Shown: positions 1 through 8,734 of the stretch, piece by piece
How positions within the stretch are numbered: position 1 is the first letter of the stretch
Layout: each line of letters opens with the position of its first letter
Assembly (NCBI RefSeq): GCF_021117345.1
Contig: NZ_CP088261.1
Coordinates: 124,001-188,000 of the forward strand
Direction of reading: 5' to 3'
Length of the DNA stretch: 64,000 bases
From: Microbacterium sp. cx-55
Lineage (GTDB): Bacteria > Actinomycetota > Actinomycetes > Actinomycetales > Microbacteriaceae
Made by a program: the position numbers and the translations under genes
The notes under the pieces: model-generated
Databases searched by the model: none
The model's input: only the letters and a program-made list of their open reading frames with translations
What the model was told of the DNA's origin: nothing

Positions 1-725
1 ACGCCGCCGAGGTCGAGGTCGCCGCGATGCGCCGCTTCGGCGTCACGAACCAGGCGCACTTCCTCGAGTCGCCGGAGGCGGTTCCGCTGCAGCAGTCCAA
101 GTTCGCGATGTACGCGGATGCGGGCGCCCTCGGCCCCGACATGATGTTCGGGCACTTCATCCAGACGACCCCAGAGATCATCGCGCAGGCCGCCGCCGGC
201 GGCGCCTCGATGTCGTGGCAGCCGGCTTCCAACGGGCGCCTCGCCTCGGGGGTCGCGCTCGTTCCGGAAATGATCGCGGAGGGCATGAAGGTCGGCATGG
301 GCCTGGACGACCAGGCGTGCACAGACGTGTCGGACCCCTGGCAGAACATGCGGATGGGCATCTCGATGCAGCGCGCCCGCACGAAGGACCCGCTGTCGAT
401 GATGCCCGAGCGCGTGCTGCGGCTGCACACGCTCGGCAGCGCCGAGATCATGGGCGTCGACGACCGCGTCGGCAGCCTCGAGGTCGGCAAGTTCGCGGAC
501 TTCGTCGTGGTCGATCCCCGGCAGCCCGACGTCGGCCCGCTCTGGCACCCGGTGCGCAGCTACGTGCTCGCGTGCGGTCTGCGAAACCTCGTCGGCGTGT
601 ACGTGGGGGGCGAACTCGTCAACGAACGCGGCGTCTCGACCAACCCGCTCGCCGCCGAGGCGACCGAGCGCATCCACGCCGACCTCCCGAAGGTCGCGGC
701 CCGCCTGGGCCACCACCCGCACTGA
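1..725 (+). CDS. Amidohydrolase (8-oxoguanine deaminase/chlorohydrolase type), 3' part
   Basis: The gene enters from the left edge; the first full codon is at position 3 and about 240 C-terminal residues are visible. The visible part covers the end of the TIM barrel and the closing beta-sandwich of the TrzN/SsnA/8-oxoguanine-deaminase branch. A late-barrel segment reads GMGLDDQACTDVSDPW, where the Asp corresponds to the metal-binding Asp of the family, followed by GVDDRVGSLEVGKFADFVVVD, the usual C-terminal strand pattern. Family enzymes are cytosolic zinc hydrolases that deaminate or dechlorinate N-heterocycles. It precedes an NMT1-type importer and two adenosine-deaminase homologues, which fits a nucleobase-like substrate (inference). 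The metal-binding HxH near the N terminus is outside the window, so substrate and start cannot be judged. Confidence 0.85.
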   Translation, partial: AAEVEVAAMRRFGVTNQAHFLESPEAVPLQQSKFAMYADAGALGPDMMFGHFIQTTPEIIAQAAAGGASMSWQPASNGRLASGVALVPEMIAEGMKVGMGLDDQACTDVSDPWQNMRMGISMQRARTKDPLSMMPERVLRLHTLGSAEIMGVDDRVGSLEVGKFADFVVVDPRQPDVGPLWHPVRSYVLACGLRNLVGVYVGGELVNERGVSTNPLAAEATERIHADLPKVAARLGHHPH

Positions 726-800
726 GCGCGGCACGCCTCACTCACTCGAAAAGAGGCGGCCTCTCTCACGCGACGAGAGGATGCCTCTCTCACGCGAAAA

Positions 801-865
801 GAGGATGATCGGCCGAGCCGAGGGCGATCCGTGCGGAAATGCCCTCGTCCCGGCCGATCATCCTC
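801..865. terminator. Nested palindrome between convergent genes, probable bidirectional terminator
   Basis: A perfect 15-bp inverted repeat, GAGGATGATCGGCCG at 801-815 and its complement at 851-865, encloses a second stem, CGAGGGC at 819-825 with GCCCTCG at 841-847. It lies between the ends of the convergent amidohydrolase and lipoprotein genes. Just upstream, at about 755-805, short direct repeats of CCTCTCTCACGCGA occur. No T-run follows. Confidence 0.6.
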
Positions 866-891
866 GTCTCAGCGACGGATGCGGCGGCTGC

Positions 892-1395
892 TCAGCGCGC
901 GACGCCCGCGAGCGAGCCGGTGGTCTGGGTCGACGGGTCGCCGATGAAGCACGACACGATGCGGTCGCTGCCCTCGTCCCAGCTCTGCTGCGTGGGGGCG
1001 TAGTACGAGAAGTCGAGGAGGGATTCCTCGTAGGACAGGCCGACGAACGTCGGGAACTCGTTGTAGCAGCCCTCTTCGGCGGCCGCGTAGACGGCTTCCT
1101 GATCCCATTCCCCATCCGGAATGGAGAAGTCGTAGTAGACCTCGTAGTCGTGCGGCTGGTCGCACGGCACGACGTTCACGTCGGTGACCTCTTCGGCGTC
1201 GGTGGTGTCGGACATGCAGTCACCGACCGAGAGGGTGAACACGTTGATCTCGCCGCTGCCGGTCACCTCGCCGCTCTCGGCGTCGCGCGTCGCCTGCGGC
1301 TTCGCCCCGACGAGGTCGGCGATCTGAGCGCATCCGCCCAGCAGGCCGATCGACGCAACCAGAAGGGTGACGGGGACAATACGGGGCACACGCAT
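892..1395 (-). CDS. Septum-formation-family lipoprotein
   Basis: This encodes a 167-residue exported lipoprotein. The ATG at 1395 is chosen because it gives a clean lipoprotein signal: basic start, hydrophobic stretch, lipobox LGGC with Cys22. In-frame sequence extends upstream but reads as non-protein. The mature part has the pattern LSVGDCMSD, then VVPCDQPHDYEV, typical of the septum-formation domain found in actinobacterial lipoproteins and membrane proteins, plus two later Cys that could form disulfides. Acidic residues are abundant. The family name comes from a weak association with septum formation and no biochemical role is established. It is transcribed alone, divergent from the importer operon and convergent with the amidohydrolase. 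Confidence 0.75.
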   Translation of the reverse strand: MRVPRIVPVTLLVASIGLLGGCAQIADLVGAKPQATRDAESGEVTGSGEINVFTLSVGDCMSDTTDAEEVTDVNVVPCDQPHDYEVYYDFSIPDGEWDQEAVYAAAEEGCYNEFPTFVGLSYEESLLDFSYYAPTQQSWDEGSDRIVSCFIGDPSTQTTGSLAGVAR

Positions 1396-1736
1396 CAGAG
1401 ACTCGCTTTCGTGGGCGTCGGACGCGCGGGGGATGGCATCCGAGGCATATGTCTGGGGAAGGCTGGAACGCGAACCCACCCTAGCGTTCTGATGAATCCG
1501 GTGCGAAAGCGATTGACAGCACCTGTGAACAATCGGAAGAACTCGTTCGCGTGTTAACTGCGCCGAAACACGAGCGCCAGTGTTCGTGAAATCTACATCG
1601 CCTAGCGTCAGACGGGTCGCGCCCCTCGAGCTCGCGACGCGGCAGAACACCCGGCACCCGGACACTCACCGCGACGACGCCCGAGACGCACACCACCCAC
1701 CCGAATGCACCACCCGACAAACGGGAGACACAGCAT
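1396..1736. promoter_or_regulatory. Divergent intergenic region upstream of importer operon
   Basis: This 341-bp gap separates the septum-family lipoprotein gene from the importer operon. A TTGACA hexamer lies at 1513-1518 on the plus strand, but no convincing -10 element sits 17 bp downstream, so the importer promoter is not assigned. No long palindrome or small gene is evident. Confidence 0.3.
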
Positions 1737-2813
1737 ATGTCCCGCTTTTCCACGCGCCGCGCCCGCGTCGCCGCATCCCTGGCAGCCATTGCCGTATCCG
1801 CTCTCGCCCTCTCCGCCTGCGCTGGCGGTGGCGGGTCGACCGAGTCCGCGTCATCCGGGAGCGGCGAGTCCGCCGGTTTCGGCGACATCACGCTCCAGCT
1901 CAGCTGGATCAAGAACGAAGAGTTCGCCGGCGAGTACTTCGCCGACAGCAAGGGCTACTACACCGAGGCCGGCTTCGACTCGGTGAACCTGGTGCCCGGC
2001 CCGTCCGGCGGCGTTGCCGAGCTTCTCAGCGGCAGCGCCGACATCGCGCTCAGCGACTCGGTCTCGATCGGCAGCGCCGTCGCGAACGAGGGCGCCCCGC
2101 TCAAGATCATCGGCGCGACGTTCCAGGCGAACCCGTTCACGGTGCTCTCGCTCGCCGACGGCGGCAACATCTCGAGCCCCCAGGACCTGATCGGCAAGAA
2201 GATCGGCGTGCAGGACTCGAACATGACGCTGTTCAACGCGCTGCTCGCGGCCAACGACATCGACCCCTCCGAGGTCACGATCGTTCCCGTGCAGTACGAC
2301 CCGGCGCCGCTGGTCAACGGTGAGGTCGACGGCTTCATCGCCTACCTGACCAACGAGGCCATCTCCGTCGAGATGGAGGGCCTGTCGACCACGAACCTGC
2401 CCTTCGCCGATAACGGCCTGCCGTTCGTCGCCGAGACCTTCACCGCCACCGACGACACCATCGCGTCGAACCGCGAGATGCTGAAGGCTTTCCTGGTCGC
2501 CGAGATCAAGGGCTGGACCGACGCTCTGGCCGACCCCCAGGCCGGTGCCGACCTCGCCATCAACGAGTACGGTGCAGACCTCGACCTCGACCCCGCCAAG
2601 ACGCTCGCCGGCGCCGAGGCGCAGAACAAGCTCATCGTCTCCGACGAGACCGAGGAGAACGGCCTGTTCACCATCTCCGACGCTCTGCAGAAGCTCACGA
2701 TCGACAGCCTCGCCGGCGCCGGGATCACTCTCGACGCGAGCGACCTGTTCGACCTGTCGCTCCTCGCCGAGGTCTACGAGGAGAACCCCGACCTGATCGC
2801 CTACGCGGGCTGA
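1737..2813 (+). CDS. NMT1/THI5-like ABC transporter substrate-binding lipoprotein
   Basis: A 358-residue periplasmic-type binding protein anchored as a lipoprotein (lipobox LSAC, Cys28). The start is preceded by GGGAG about 9 nt upstream. The segment [18 protein letters not shown], followed by a KGYYTEAGF motif and the [18 protein letters not shown] loop, is the signature of the NMT1/THI5/SsuA group, which captures pyrimidines, aliphatic sulfonates or related small molecules. It is the first gene of a four-gene importer operon (binding protein, ATPase, two permeases). A paralogue of similar length is encoded at 19397-20461. The neighbouring nucleobase enzymes favour a heterocyclic ligand over a sulfonate, but that is inference. 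Confidence 0.9.
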   Translation: MSRFSTRRARVAASLAAIAVSALALSACAGGGGSTESASSGSGESAGFGDITLQLSWIKNEEFAGEYFADSKGYYTEAGFDSVNLVPGPSGGVAELLSGSADIALSDSVSIGSAVANEGAPLKIIGATFQANPFTVLSLADGGNISSPQDLIGKKIGVQDSNMTLFNALLAANDIDPSEVTIVPVQYDPAPLVNGEVDGFIAYLTNEAISVEMEGLSTTNLPFADNGLPFVAETFTATDDTIASNREMLKAFLVAEIKGWTDALADPQAGADLAINEYGADLDLDPAKTLAGAEAQNKLIVSDETEENGLFTISDALQKLTIDSLAGAGITLDASDLFDLSLLAEVYEENPDLIAYAG

Positions 2814-2842
2814 TCAGAACTGCACCAACCAGAAGGAACACT

Positions 2843-3667
2843 GTGACCGACGCGGCCACCCAGTCCGGTGCCCAGGGGACGACCCTGGGCACCGGCCTGC
2901 AGATCACCGGACTCAACAAGGTCTTCACCGTGGGACGCAAGAGCGTCGTCGCGTTGCAGGACGCCGACCTTCACACCGAGCAGGGCAGCTTCCTTGCCCT
3001 GCTCGGGCCCTCCGGATGCGGAAAGTCGACAATTCTCCGCATCCTCGCCGGGCTCGAGGATCCGACCAGCGGCACGACACGTGTCGATGGGAAGAGCCCC
3101 AAGCAGCTGCGTAAGGGCAACGAACTCGGCATCGCGTTCCAGGACTCCGCGCTGCTGCCCTGGCGCAGCGTGCAGTCCAACATCCAGCTTCCGTTCGAAG
3201 TCGCCGGCAAGCCGGTCGACAAGGCGTACGTGAAGGAGATGATCCAGCTCGTCGGGCTGAACGGCTTCGAGAAGGCCAAGCCGGCGCAGCTGTCGGGCGG
3301 GATGCGGCAGCGCGTCTCGATCGCCCGATCGCTGATCATGAAGCCGTCGGTGCTGCTGTTCGACGAGCCGTTCGGCGCCCTCGACGACATGACCCGGCAG
3401 AAGCTCAACCTCGAGCTGCTGCGGATCTGGACCGAGAAGCCCGCGACGACCCTGCTCGTCACGCACGGCATCTCGGAGGCGATCTTCCTCTCCGACCAGG
3501 TGGCGGTCATGAGCCCGCGCCCGGGACGCATCAAGGAGGTCATGAACATCGACCTGCCGCGTCCGCGCACGCCCGAGATGATGCGTACGCCCGAGTTCCA
3601 CGCGTACGTCGACCACGCATCAGAGCTGCTGTTCGGTGTCGGAGGGGCCGCCGCGGATGACCACTGA
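2843..3667 (+). CDS. ABC transporter ATP-binding protein (SsuB/TauB type)
   Basis: A 274-residue cytoplasmic ATPase. It has Walker [10 protein letters not shown] at residues 55-63, a Q-loop FQ at about 99-100, the signature LSGGMRQ at about 150-156, Walker B VLLFDEP at about 170-176 and the H-loop VTHG near 206. The LLPWR segment after the Q-loop is characteristic of the SsuB/TauB/ThiZ-like branch. It lies 29 bp after the binding-protein gene, with AAGGA ahead of its GTG start, and its 3' end overlaps the first permease gene. It energises import by the two following permeases. Confidence 0.93.
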   Translation: MTDAATQSGAQGTTLGTGLQITGLNKVFTVGRKSVVALQDADLHTEQGSFLALLGPSGCGKSTILRILAGLEDPTSGTTRVDGKSPKQLRKGNELGIAFQDSALLPWRSVQSNIQLPFEVAGKPVDKAYVKEMIQLVGLNGFEKAKPAQLSGGMRQRVSIARSLIMKPSVLLFDEPFGALDDMTRQKLNLELLRIWTEKPATTLLVTHGISEAIFLSDQVAVMSPRPGRIKEVMNIDLPRPRTPEMMRTPEFHAYVDHASELLFGVGGAAADDH

Positions 3668-4493
3668 GACTCCGGGTGGGCGCACCATCCGCTGGGAGGA
3701 CGTTCGTCTTCCCGCGTGGGTGACCGGTGCCATCGGCGCGATCGGCGTGATCGCGCTCTGGTGGATCCTCGCCACGACGGTGTTCTCGAACGTCGGGCCG
3801 GGTGGCGTGCAGGCGATCCCGACCCCGCTGCAGGTCGTGCAGGGATTCTTCGACAGCGGGTGGGAGTTCTACGTCCGCAACTTCCAGGTGACGCTCGCCG
3901 AAGCCGGCATCGGGTACTTCTGGGGCAACATCGTGGCGCTCCTGCTGTCGGCGGTCGTGCTGATCGTGCCGCGGCTCGAGGGCGTCGTCATGCAGCTCGC
4001 GATCATCACGTACTGCATCCCGATCGTCGCGATCGGCCTGCTGCTGGTCGTCGTGATCCCCGTACCGAAGCCCGGCGAACCCTCCGGGACCGCGGTCGTG
4101 CTGGCCGCGCTCAGTGTGTTCTTCACGACGGTCGTCGGGGCGCTCCTCGGGCTCAAGGCCGCGGATAAGGCGAGCCTCGACCTGATCAGCGTCTACGGCG
4201 GATCGCGGTTCACCCAGCTGCGCAAGGTGCGCCTGATCGCGGCACTGCCCGCCATCCTGAACGCCCTGCAGATCGCCGTTCCCGCCGCCTTCCTCGGCGC
4301 GGTGCTCGGTGAGTTCTTCGGCAAGGTCGAACTCGGTGTCGGTCCGTCGATGATCGCCGCGCAGCAGGCGCTGAACGCCCCGCTCGTGTGGGGCATCGCA
4401 TTCGTCTCGGGGGCCGTCGCCCTCGCCGGGTACGCGCTGCTGGGACTGCTGTCTCGCGCCGTCGCCCCGTGGTCGAAGGGAACAGCCCGATGA
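3657..4493 (+). CDS. ABC transporter permease 1 (SsuC/TauC type)
   Basis: A 278-residue inner-membrane permease with about six hydrophobic segments and the binding-protein-dependent transport domain. The EAA-like loop is around [21 protein letters not shown], the part that contacts the ATPase. The ATG at 3657 overlaps the end of the ATPase gene by 11 bp and has GGAGGGG upstream; a GTG seven codons earlier (3636) is an alternative. It pairs with the second permease, so the importer probably uses a heterodimeric channel rather than the homodimer usual for SsuC. Confidence 0.88.
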   Translation: MTTETPGGRTIRWEDVRLPAWVTGAIGAIGVIALWWILATTVFSNVGPGGVQAIPTPLQVVQGFFDSGWEFYVRNFQVTLAEAGIGYFWGNIVALLLSAVVLIVPRLEGVVMQLAIITYCIPIVAIGLLLVVVIPVPKPGEPSGTAVVLAALSVFFTTVVGALLGLKAADKASLDLISVYGGSRFTQLRKVRLIAALPAILNALQIAVPAAFLGAVLGEFFGKVELGVGPSMIAAQQALNAPLVWGIAFVSGAVALAGYALLGLLSRAVAPWSKGTAR

Positions 4494-5362
4494 CTGAAGC
4501 AGCCGTTGCGGCGCTGAGCACACCTCGCTCCGCCGTTCAGCTCAATGCATCCGTCAAGCGCGAGACGCGTCGTGCCACCCTCCGTGCGGTGGGCAACTCG
4601 CTGCTCACGTTCGTGCTGACGCTCGTGGCGGTCGGCGTGATCTGGGTCGGCGCGCTCTGGGCCTTCAACGTCACGCCGTACGTGGGCAAGGGCCCGGTCG
4701 ACGTCTACAACTTCCTGTTCACGGTGCCGGCTGCCGAAGCGAACCGCACGCAGATGTTCTCGCAGCTGTGGGTCACGATCGGGCACTCCGCGGTCGGATT
4801 CTTCGCGGGCCTCGTCGTCGCGGTGATCGTCGCCGCGATCTTCCAGCTCAGCAAGGGCGCGGAGCACGCGCTCATGCCGCTCGCGATGCTGCTGCGCTCG
4901 GTGCCGCTCGTCGCGATGGCGCCCGTCATCATCCTCATCTTCGGACGCGACTTCTCGACCGTCGCGGTCATCGGTGGCATCGTCGTGCTCTTCCCGGCGC
5001 TCGTGAACATCGCGTTCGGTCTGAAGTCCGCCTCGCCGCAGATGAACGACCTGATCGCGGTGTACGGCGGTTCGTCGTGGACCGCGCTTCGCAAGGTCGC
5101 GCTGCCTTCGGCGCTGCCGTCGCTGCTCGCGGCCGTTCGCATCTCGGTTCCCGGAGCCATCACCGGTGCGCTCCTCGCCGAGTGGCTGGCGGTCGGTGGC
5201 GGGATCGGCGGAGCCGTCGGCGGCTACACCGCGGCCGCGCAGTTCTCGGCGCTGTGGACGGCGGTCGTGCTCGTCACGGTGACCGCCCTCGTGCTCTACA
5301 ACGTCGTGCAGCTGCTCGAAGCGGTGGTCCTCACCCGCATGGGAATGTCCGACCGGGCGTAG
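4490..5362 (+). CDS. ABC transporter permease 2 (SsuC/TauC type)
   Basis: A 290-residue permease of the same family as the preceding gene, with a longer cytoplasmic N terminus of about 35 residues. The conserved coupling loop reads MNDLIAVYGGSSWTALRKVAL. Its ATG overlaps the stop of permease 1 by 4 bp (ATGA), which decides the start and implies translational coupling. It is the last gene of the importer operon; the intergenic DNA after it holds short tandem repeats and a 73-bp palindrome. Two distinct permeases with one binding protein and one ATPase make a complete importer. Confidence 0.88.
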   Translation: MTEAAVAALSTPRSAVQLNASVKRETRRATLRAVGNSLLTFVLTLVAVGVIWVGALWAFNVTPYVGKGPVDVYNFLFTVPAAEANRTQMFSQLWVTIGHSAVGFFAGLVVAVIVAAIFQLSKGAEHALMPLAMLLRSVPLVAMAPVIILIFGRDFSTVAVIGGIVVLFPALVNIAFGLKSASPQMNDLIAVYGGSSWTALRKVALPSALPSLLAAVRISVPGAITGALLAEWLAVGGGIGGAVGGYTAAAQFSALWTAVVLVTVTALVLYNVVQLLEAVVLTRMGMSDRA

Positions 5363-5390
5363 CCCCCGCATCCGCCCGCGCCGCGCCCCC

Positions 5391-5446
5391 TGCACCACCC
5401 CGCATCCGCTGCACCACCCCCCATCCGCTGCACCACCCGCATCCGA
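5391..5446 (+). repeat. Three short tandem repeats, about 19 bp
   Basis: Three near-identical copies of TGCACCACCCCGCATCCGC run head to tail immediately before the 73-bp palindrome. They are non-coding and no function is evident. Confidence 0.6.
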
Positions 5447-5519
5447 CCGCGAGACGGGATCTTCGCGCCGAGACAGAGGGGTAACCCCCCGGTCTCGGCG
5501 CCCCGATCCCGTCTCGCGG
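5447..5519. repeat. 73-bp palindromic element, copy 1 of 2
   Basis: Arms CCGCGAGACGGGATC at 5447-5461 and the exact complement at 5505-5519 enclose a second stem (CGCCGAGAC pairing with GTCTCGGCG) and a short G/C loop. A second copy of exactly the same length with identical outer arms lies at 49993-50065. It lies after the importer operon and just ahead of the deaminase gene, so it may also act as a terminator. Confidence 0.8.
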
Positions 5520-5559
5520 GAACGGATGCGGATGACCCACCCCGACCCGAAGGACCGCC

Positions 5560-6591
5560 ATGACCGACCTGACCACCTTCGCTCACGGCCTGCCCAAAGC
5601 CGAGCTGCACCTGCACCTCGAGGGGACGCTCGAGCCCGAGCTGAAGTTCGCGCTCGCCGCCCGCAACGGCATCGAGCTCGCCGAGAAGACCGTCGACGAG
5701 GTGCGCGCGACGTACAACTTCACCGATCTCACGAGCTTCCTCGCGGTGTACTACCCCGCGATGCAGGTGCTGCAGACGGCAGAGGACTTCCACGACCTCG
5801 CCTGGGCCTACCTCGAGCGGGCGCACGCACAGGGCGTCGTGCACGTCGAGATGTTCTTCGACCCGCAGGCCCACACGAGCCGCGGTGTGCCGTTCGCCGA
5901 CGTCATCACCGGCTACCGTCGGGCGGCCGTCCGGGCCCAGGACGAGCTCGGGGTGTCGGCCGAACTCATCCTCTGCTTCCTGCGCGACTTCTCCGCCGAG
6001 TACGCGATGGCGACCCTCATGGAAGCGCTGCCGTACAAGGCGTGGATCGTCGGCGTCGGACTCGATTCGGATGAACGCGACAACCCGCCCGCGAAGTTCG
6101 CCGCCGTGTTCGCGCGGGCGAAGGCCGAGGGTTTCTTCCTCACGATGCACTGCGACATCGACCAGATCGGTTCGGTGGAGAACATCCGCTCGGTGCTGAC
6201 CGAGATCGGCGTCGACCGCATCGACCACGGCACCAACATCGTCGAGGACCCCGAGCTCGTCGCGCTGGCGATCGAGAAGGGCATCGGCTTCACGACCTGC
6301 CCGGTCTCGAACTCGTTCGTCACCGAGAAGATGAAGGCCGACGAGATCGTCGGGCTGCTGCGCCAGGGTGCGCGGGTCATGGTGAACTCCGACGACCCCG
6401 CGTACTTCGGGGCCTACGTCGGCGACAACTACGTCGCGCTCGCCGAGCAGGCGGGGCTCAGCACCACCGACCTCGTGCAGCTCGCGATCAACTCGTTCGA
6501 GGCATCGTGGCTGACGCCGGCGCGGCGGGCCGCGTTCATCGCGCGCGTCGAGGACTACGCCGCCGCGAACGACGTCGCTCTGCCGGTCTGA
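5560..6591 (+). CDS. Adenosine/adenine deaminase family protein
   Basis: A 343-residue cytosolic metal-dependent deaminase. AAGGA precedes the ATG. The N-terminal HxH is in KAELHLHLEGTLEPEL (His17, His19), the branch motif also seen in adenine deaminases; CPVSNSFV and VNSDDPAYFGAY (metal-binding Asp) follow in the C-terminal half. The usual HAGE motif, which supplies a metal-binding His and the proton-shuttling Glu, reads HCDID here (His197), so the Glu is replaced by Asp in a Cys-containing context. That may mark a subgroup with its own substrate. It is followed 5 bp later by the XRE-cupin regulator and then a second deaminase, forming a compact three-gene unit. Confidence 0.85.
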   Translation: MTDLTTFAHGLPKAELHLHLEGTLEPELKFALAARNGIELAEKTVDEVRATYNFTDLTSFLAVYYPAMQVLQTAEDFHDLAWAYLERAHAQGVVHVEMFFDPQAHTSRGVPFADVITGYRRAAVRAQDELGVSAELILCFLRDFSAEYAMATLMEALPYKAWIVGVGLDSDERDNPPAKFAAVFARAKAEGFFLTMHCDIDQIGSVENIRSVLTEIGVDRIDHGTNIVEDPELVALAIEKGIGFTTCPVSNSFVTEKMKADEIVGLLRQGARVMVNSDDPAYFGAYVGDNYVALAEQAGLSTTDLVQLAINSFEASWLTPARRAAFIARVEDYAAANDVALPV

Positions 6592-6596
6592 GCGCC

Positions 6597-7253
6597 GTGG
6601 GTCCCGTGCGTGATGCCCCGGTCGCCGTCCCTGCTCCGGTCGCCGTCCCTGCTCCGGTCGCCGTCTCGGCGGCGGGCGAATCGGTCGACGAGGATGCCGC
6701 GGGCCGCCGCCTGGGTGCCCGCATCCGCGAGATCCGCACGGCACGGCGGCTCACCCTCGTGCAGCTCGCCGCGGCGACCGAGCTGTCGCATCCGTTCCTG
6801 AGTCAGCTCGAACGCGGACTCGCCCAACCGAGCCTCGCGTCGCTGCGGCGCATCGCCGTCGCGCTGGAGACGAGTCCGATCGAGCTGATCGCCGCATCCG
6901 ACCCCACCGCGGACGCCCCCGGCACGATCGAGGTGCAGCGCGCGGGCGACGGTGTGCTGCCCGAGGGGTTCGCCGCGGGAGCCGCGCGGATGCTGGCGCA
7001 CGGCGCCCGCGCGTTTCATCCCCTGGTCGTCGAGGCCGACGTCTGCGAACCCGGAGAGCGTTACACGCACACCGACGAGGAGTTCGTCTACGTGGTGTCG
7101 GGCGGCATCCGGATCGAACTCGACGATCAGAGCTTCGACCTGGCGGAGGGCGACTCGCTCTACTACCCGGGCGGCACGACGCATCGCTGGTGGTCGCCGG
7201 ACGGCACGCGCTATCGGCTGCTCGTCGTGAAGAGCGCGGGACGCGCGCGATGA
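6597..7253 (+). CDS. XRE-family regulator with C-terminal cupin domain
   Basis: A regulator of about 218 residues. A GTG at 6597 (or 6606) fits the 5-bp gap after the deaminase gene. After a low-complexity Pro/Ala/Val leader encoded by a short DNA tandem repeat, a helix-turn-helix lies at about 40-95 (LAAATELSHPFLSQLERG is the HTH core). A cupin follows, with HTDEEFVYVVSGGIRIEL and YYPGGTTHRWWS. XRE-cupin proteins usually sense a small metabolite of the pathway they control. Its place between two deaminase genes suggests control of this unit or of the importer. A second XRE-cupin gene lies at 20612-21247. Confidence 0.88.
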   Translation: MGPVRDAPVAVPAPVAVPAPVAVSAAGESVDEDAAGRRLGARIREIRTARRLTLVQLAAATELSHPFLSQLERGLAQPSLASLRRIAVALETSPIELIAASDPTADAPGTIEVQRAGDGVLPEGFAAGAARMLAHGARAFHPLVVEADVCEPGERYTHTDEEFVYVVSGGIRIELDDQSFDLAEGDSLYYPGGTTHRWWSPDGTRYRLLVVKSAGRAR

Positions 7254-8290
7254 TCTCGTTCGCCGACTACCTGCAACTGCTGCCCAAGACCGAGCTGCAC
7301 TGCCACTTCGTCTCGACGATGGATGCGGCGCTGTTCCTCGAACTGGCCGACAAGCACCGCGTGACGCTCTGGCACGACGACCCGGAGCGGCTGTTCGACT
7401 TCGCGGATCTCGTCGACTTCCTGGTGGCGTTCCGGCTCGCGCACGATGTGCTCCGCGACCCCGCGGATTTCGAGCGCGTGGCCTATGAGGGTGTGCGGCG
7501 TGCGGTCGCCGACGGCAACCTGCGGTACCGCGAGTACGCCGTGAACCCGCAGTATTTCGCGGAGCGCGGCCTCGGTTACCTCGACGTCGTCGACCCGATC
7601 ATCGCCGGGCTCCGCGCGGCGGAGCGGGACTTCGGGGTGGGCTTCCGCATCGTGATCGCGGTCAACCGGCGTGCCTCCGCCGCATCCGCGGTCGCGCTCG
7701 TGCAGGAGATGATCGCGCACCCGCGCCCCGAGGTCGTGGCCCTCGGGCAGGACGACCTGACGCCGGAGAACACGGAGGACCCGACGCGGTTCGCGGAGGC
7801 CTTCGCGCTCGCGCGGGCGCACGGCTTCCGGCTCACCGCTCATGTCGGGGAGACGGATGCCGCCTCGGCCGCCGCGGTCCGGGACGCGATCGAGGTGCTC
7901 GGGGTCGACCGCATCGACCACGGGTACCGCATCACCGACGACCCGGAGCTGGTGCGGGTGGCGCGCGAGCGCGGCATCGGGTTCACCGTGACGCCGATCT
8001 CGACCACGATCTGCTCGGGGTGGACGCTGGATCCGGCGCACCGCATCCGGTCCATGGTCGACGCGGGACTGACGCTCGCGGTGTCGACGGACGACGCGAT
8101 GTTCTTCCGCACCGACCTGGGCCGGGAGTACCGCGAGGGACTGGCCGCGATGGGAGTGGATGCGGCGACCGCGCGGCGCGTGGCGATCGACGGCATCGAC
8201 GCGGCGTTCTGTTCGGATGCGGAGAAGGCGGCGCTGCGGGCGGACTTCCGCGCGCAGATTCTCGCGCTGGACGCCCTGCTCGTGCGGTGA
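7250..8290 (+). CDS. Adenosine deaminase family protein
   Basis: A 346-residue deaminase-superfamily enzyme. The ATG overlaps the regulator stop by 4 bp, which fixes the start. Metal ligands appear as HxH in KTELHCHFVSTM, His in LTAHVGETD (the catalytic HxGE is intact, unlike the gene at 5560), DRIDHGYRI with the third His, and VSTDDAMFF with the metal-binding Asp. HFVSTM replaces the more usual HLDGSL after the HxH, so the purine-pocket loop differs from classical adenosine deaminase. The reaction is expected to be hydrolytic removal of an amino group from a purine or related ring. It is the last gene of the unit; non-coding repeats follow. Confidence 0.85.
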   Translation: MISFADYLQLLPKTELHCHFVSTMDAALFLELADKHRVTLWHDDPERLFDFADLVDFLVAFRLAHDVLRDPADFERVAYEGVRRAVADGNLRYREYAVNPQYFAERGLGYLDVVDPIIAGLRAAERDFGVGFRIVIAVNRRASAASAVALVQEMIAHPRPEVVALGQDDLTPENTEDPTRFAEAFALARAHGFRLTAHVGETDAASAAAVRDAIEVLGVDRIDHGYRITDDPELVRVARERGIGFTVTPISTTICSGWTLDPAHRIRSMVDAGLTLAVSTDDAMFFRTDLGREYREGLAAMGVDAATARRVAIDGIDAAFCSDAEKAALRADFRAQILALDALLVR

Positions 8291-8368
8291 GCCGCGGGTG
8301 CGGGTGGCGGGTGCGGGGTGCGGGTGGCGGGTGCGGGTGCGGGGTGCGGGTTCGGCCCGCTTGGCCGT

Positions 8369-8610
8369 TCACGTGTCGCAATCCGTCGCGCGCGCCGGCC
8401 GATTGCGACACGTGAGCCGGCCCGTTGACCCGCCCGGGTAGCGGGCCCGGGCGGGCGGGCCCGTTCACGTGTCGCAATCCGTCGCCCGCGCTGGCCGATT
8501 GCGACACGTGAGCCGGCCCGTTGAGCCGCCCGGGTGCGGGTTCGGCCGGCGGGCTTGGCACGCTCACGTGTCGTAATCCGTCGCTCGCGCTGGCCGATTG
8601 CGACACCTGA
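8369..8610. repeat. Three copies of the 47-bp palindromic element (cluster 1)
   Basis: Copies lie at 8369-8415, 8465-8511 and 8564-8610, each exactly 47 bp and spaced 96 and 99 bp start to start. Left arm TCACGTGTCGCAATC, right arm GATTGCGACACGTGA, variable 17-bp centre rich in CGCG; the third copy has single changes in each arm (CGTAATC and CACCTGA). They fill the 444-bp gap between the deaminase and phosphatase genes. G-rich GCGGGTGCGGGTGGCG repeats precede them at about 8294-8350. No gene is seen in the gap. Confidence 0.92.
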
Positions 8611-8734
8611 GCATCATCGCCGGGCGCGGGACCGCATCCGTTCACCGGGAGGGCGCACGCCGGTCACCCGGGCGAGGTGAAATCGGTCGGGTGTGCGCTT
8701 TCGCGCGCGCGAACCCCCCGAGGAGACAAGCCAC

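Noticed and set aside
1737..5362. Importer as a dedicated alkanesulfonate or taurine system (SsuABC/TauABC)
   Set aside because: No SsuD or TauD gene is next to it, the binding protein has NMT1/THI5 features, and the context is nucleobase enzymes; sulfonate transport cannot be fully excluded but is not favoured.
8369..8610. Regularly spaced 47-bp elements as a CRISPR array
   Set aside because: Each element is itself a palindrome with a variable centre, spacers contain near-repeats of each other, only three copies occur here, and no cas genes are nearby.
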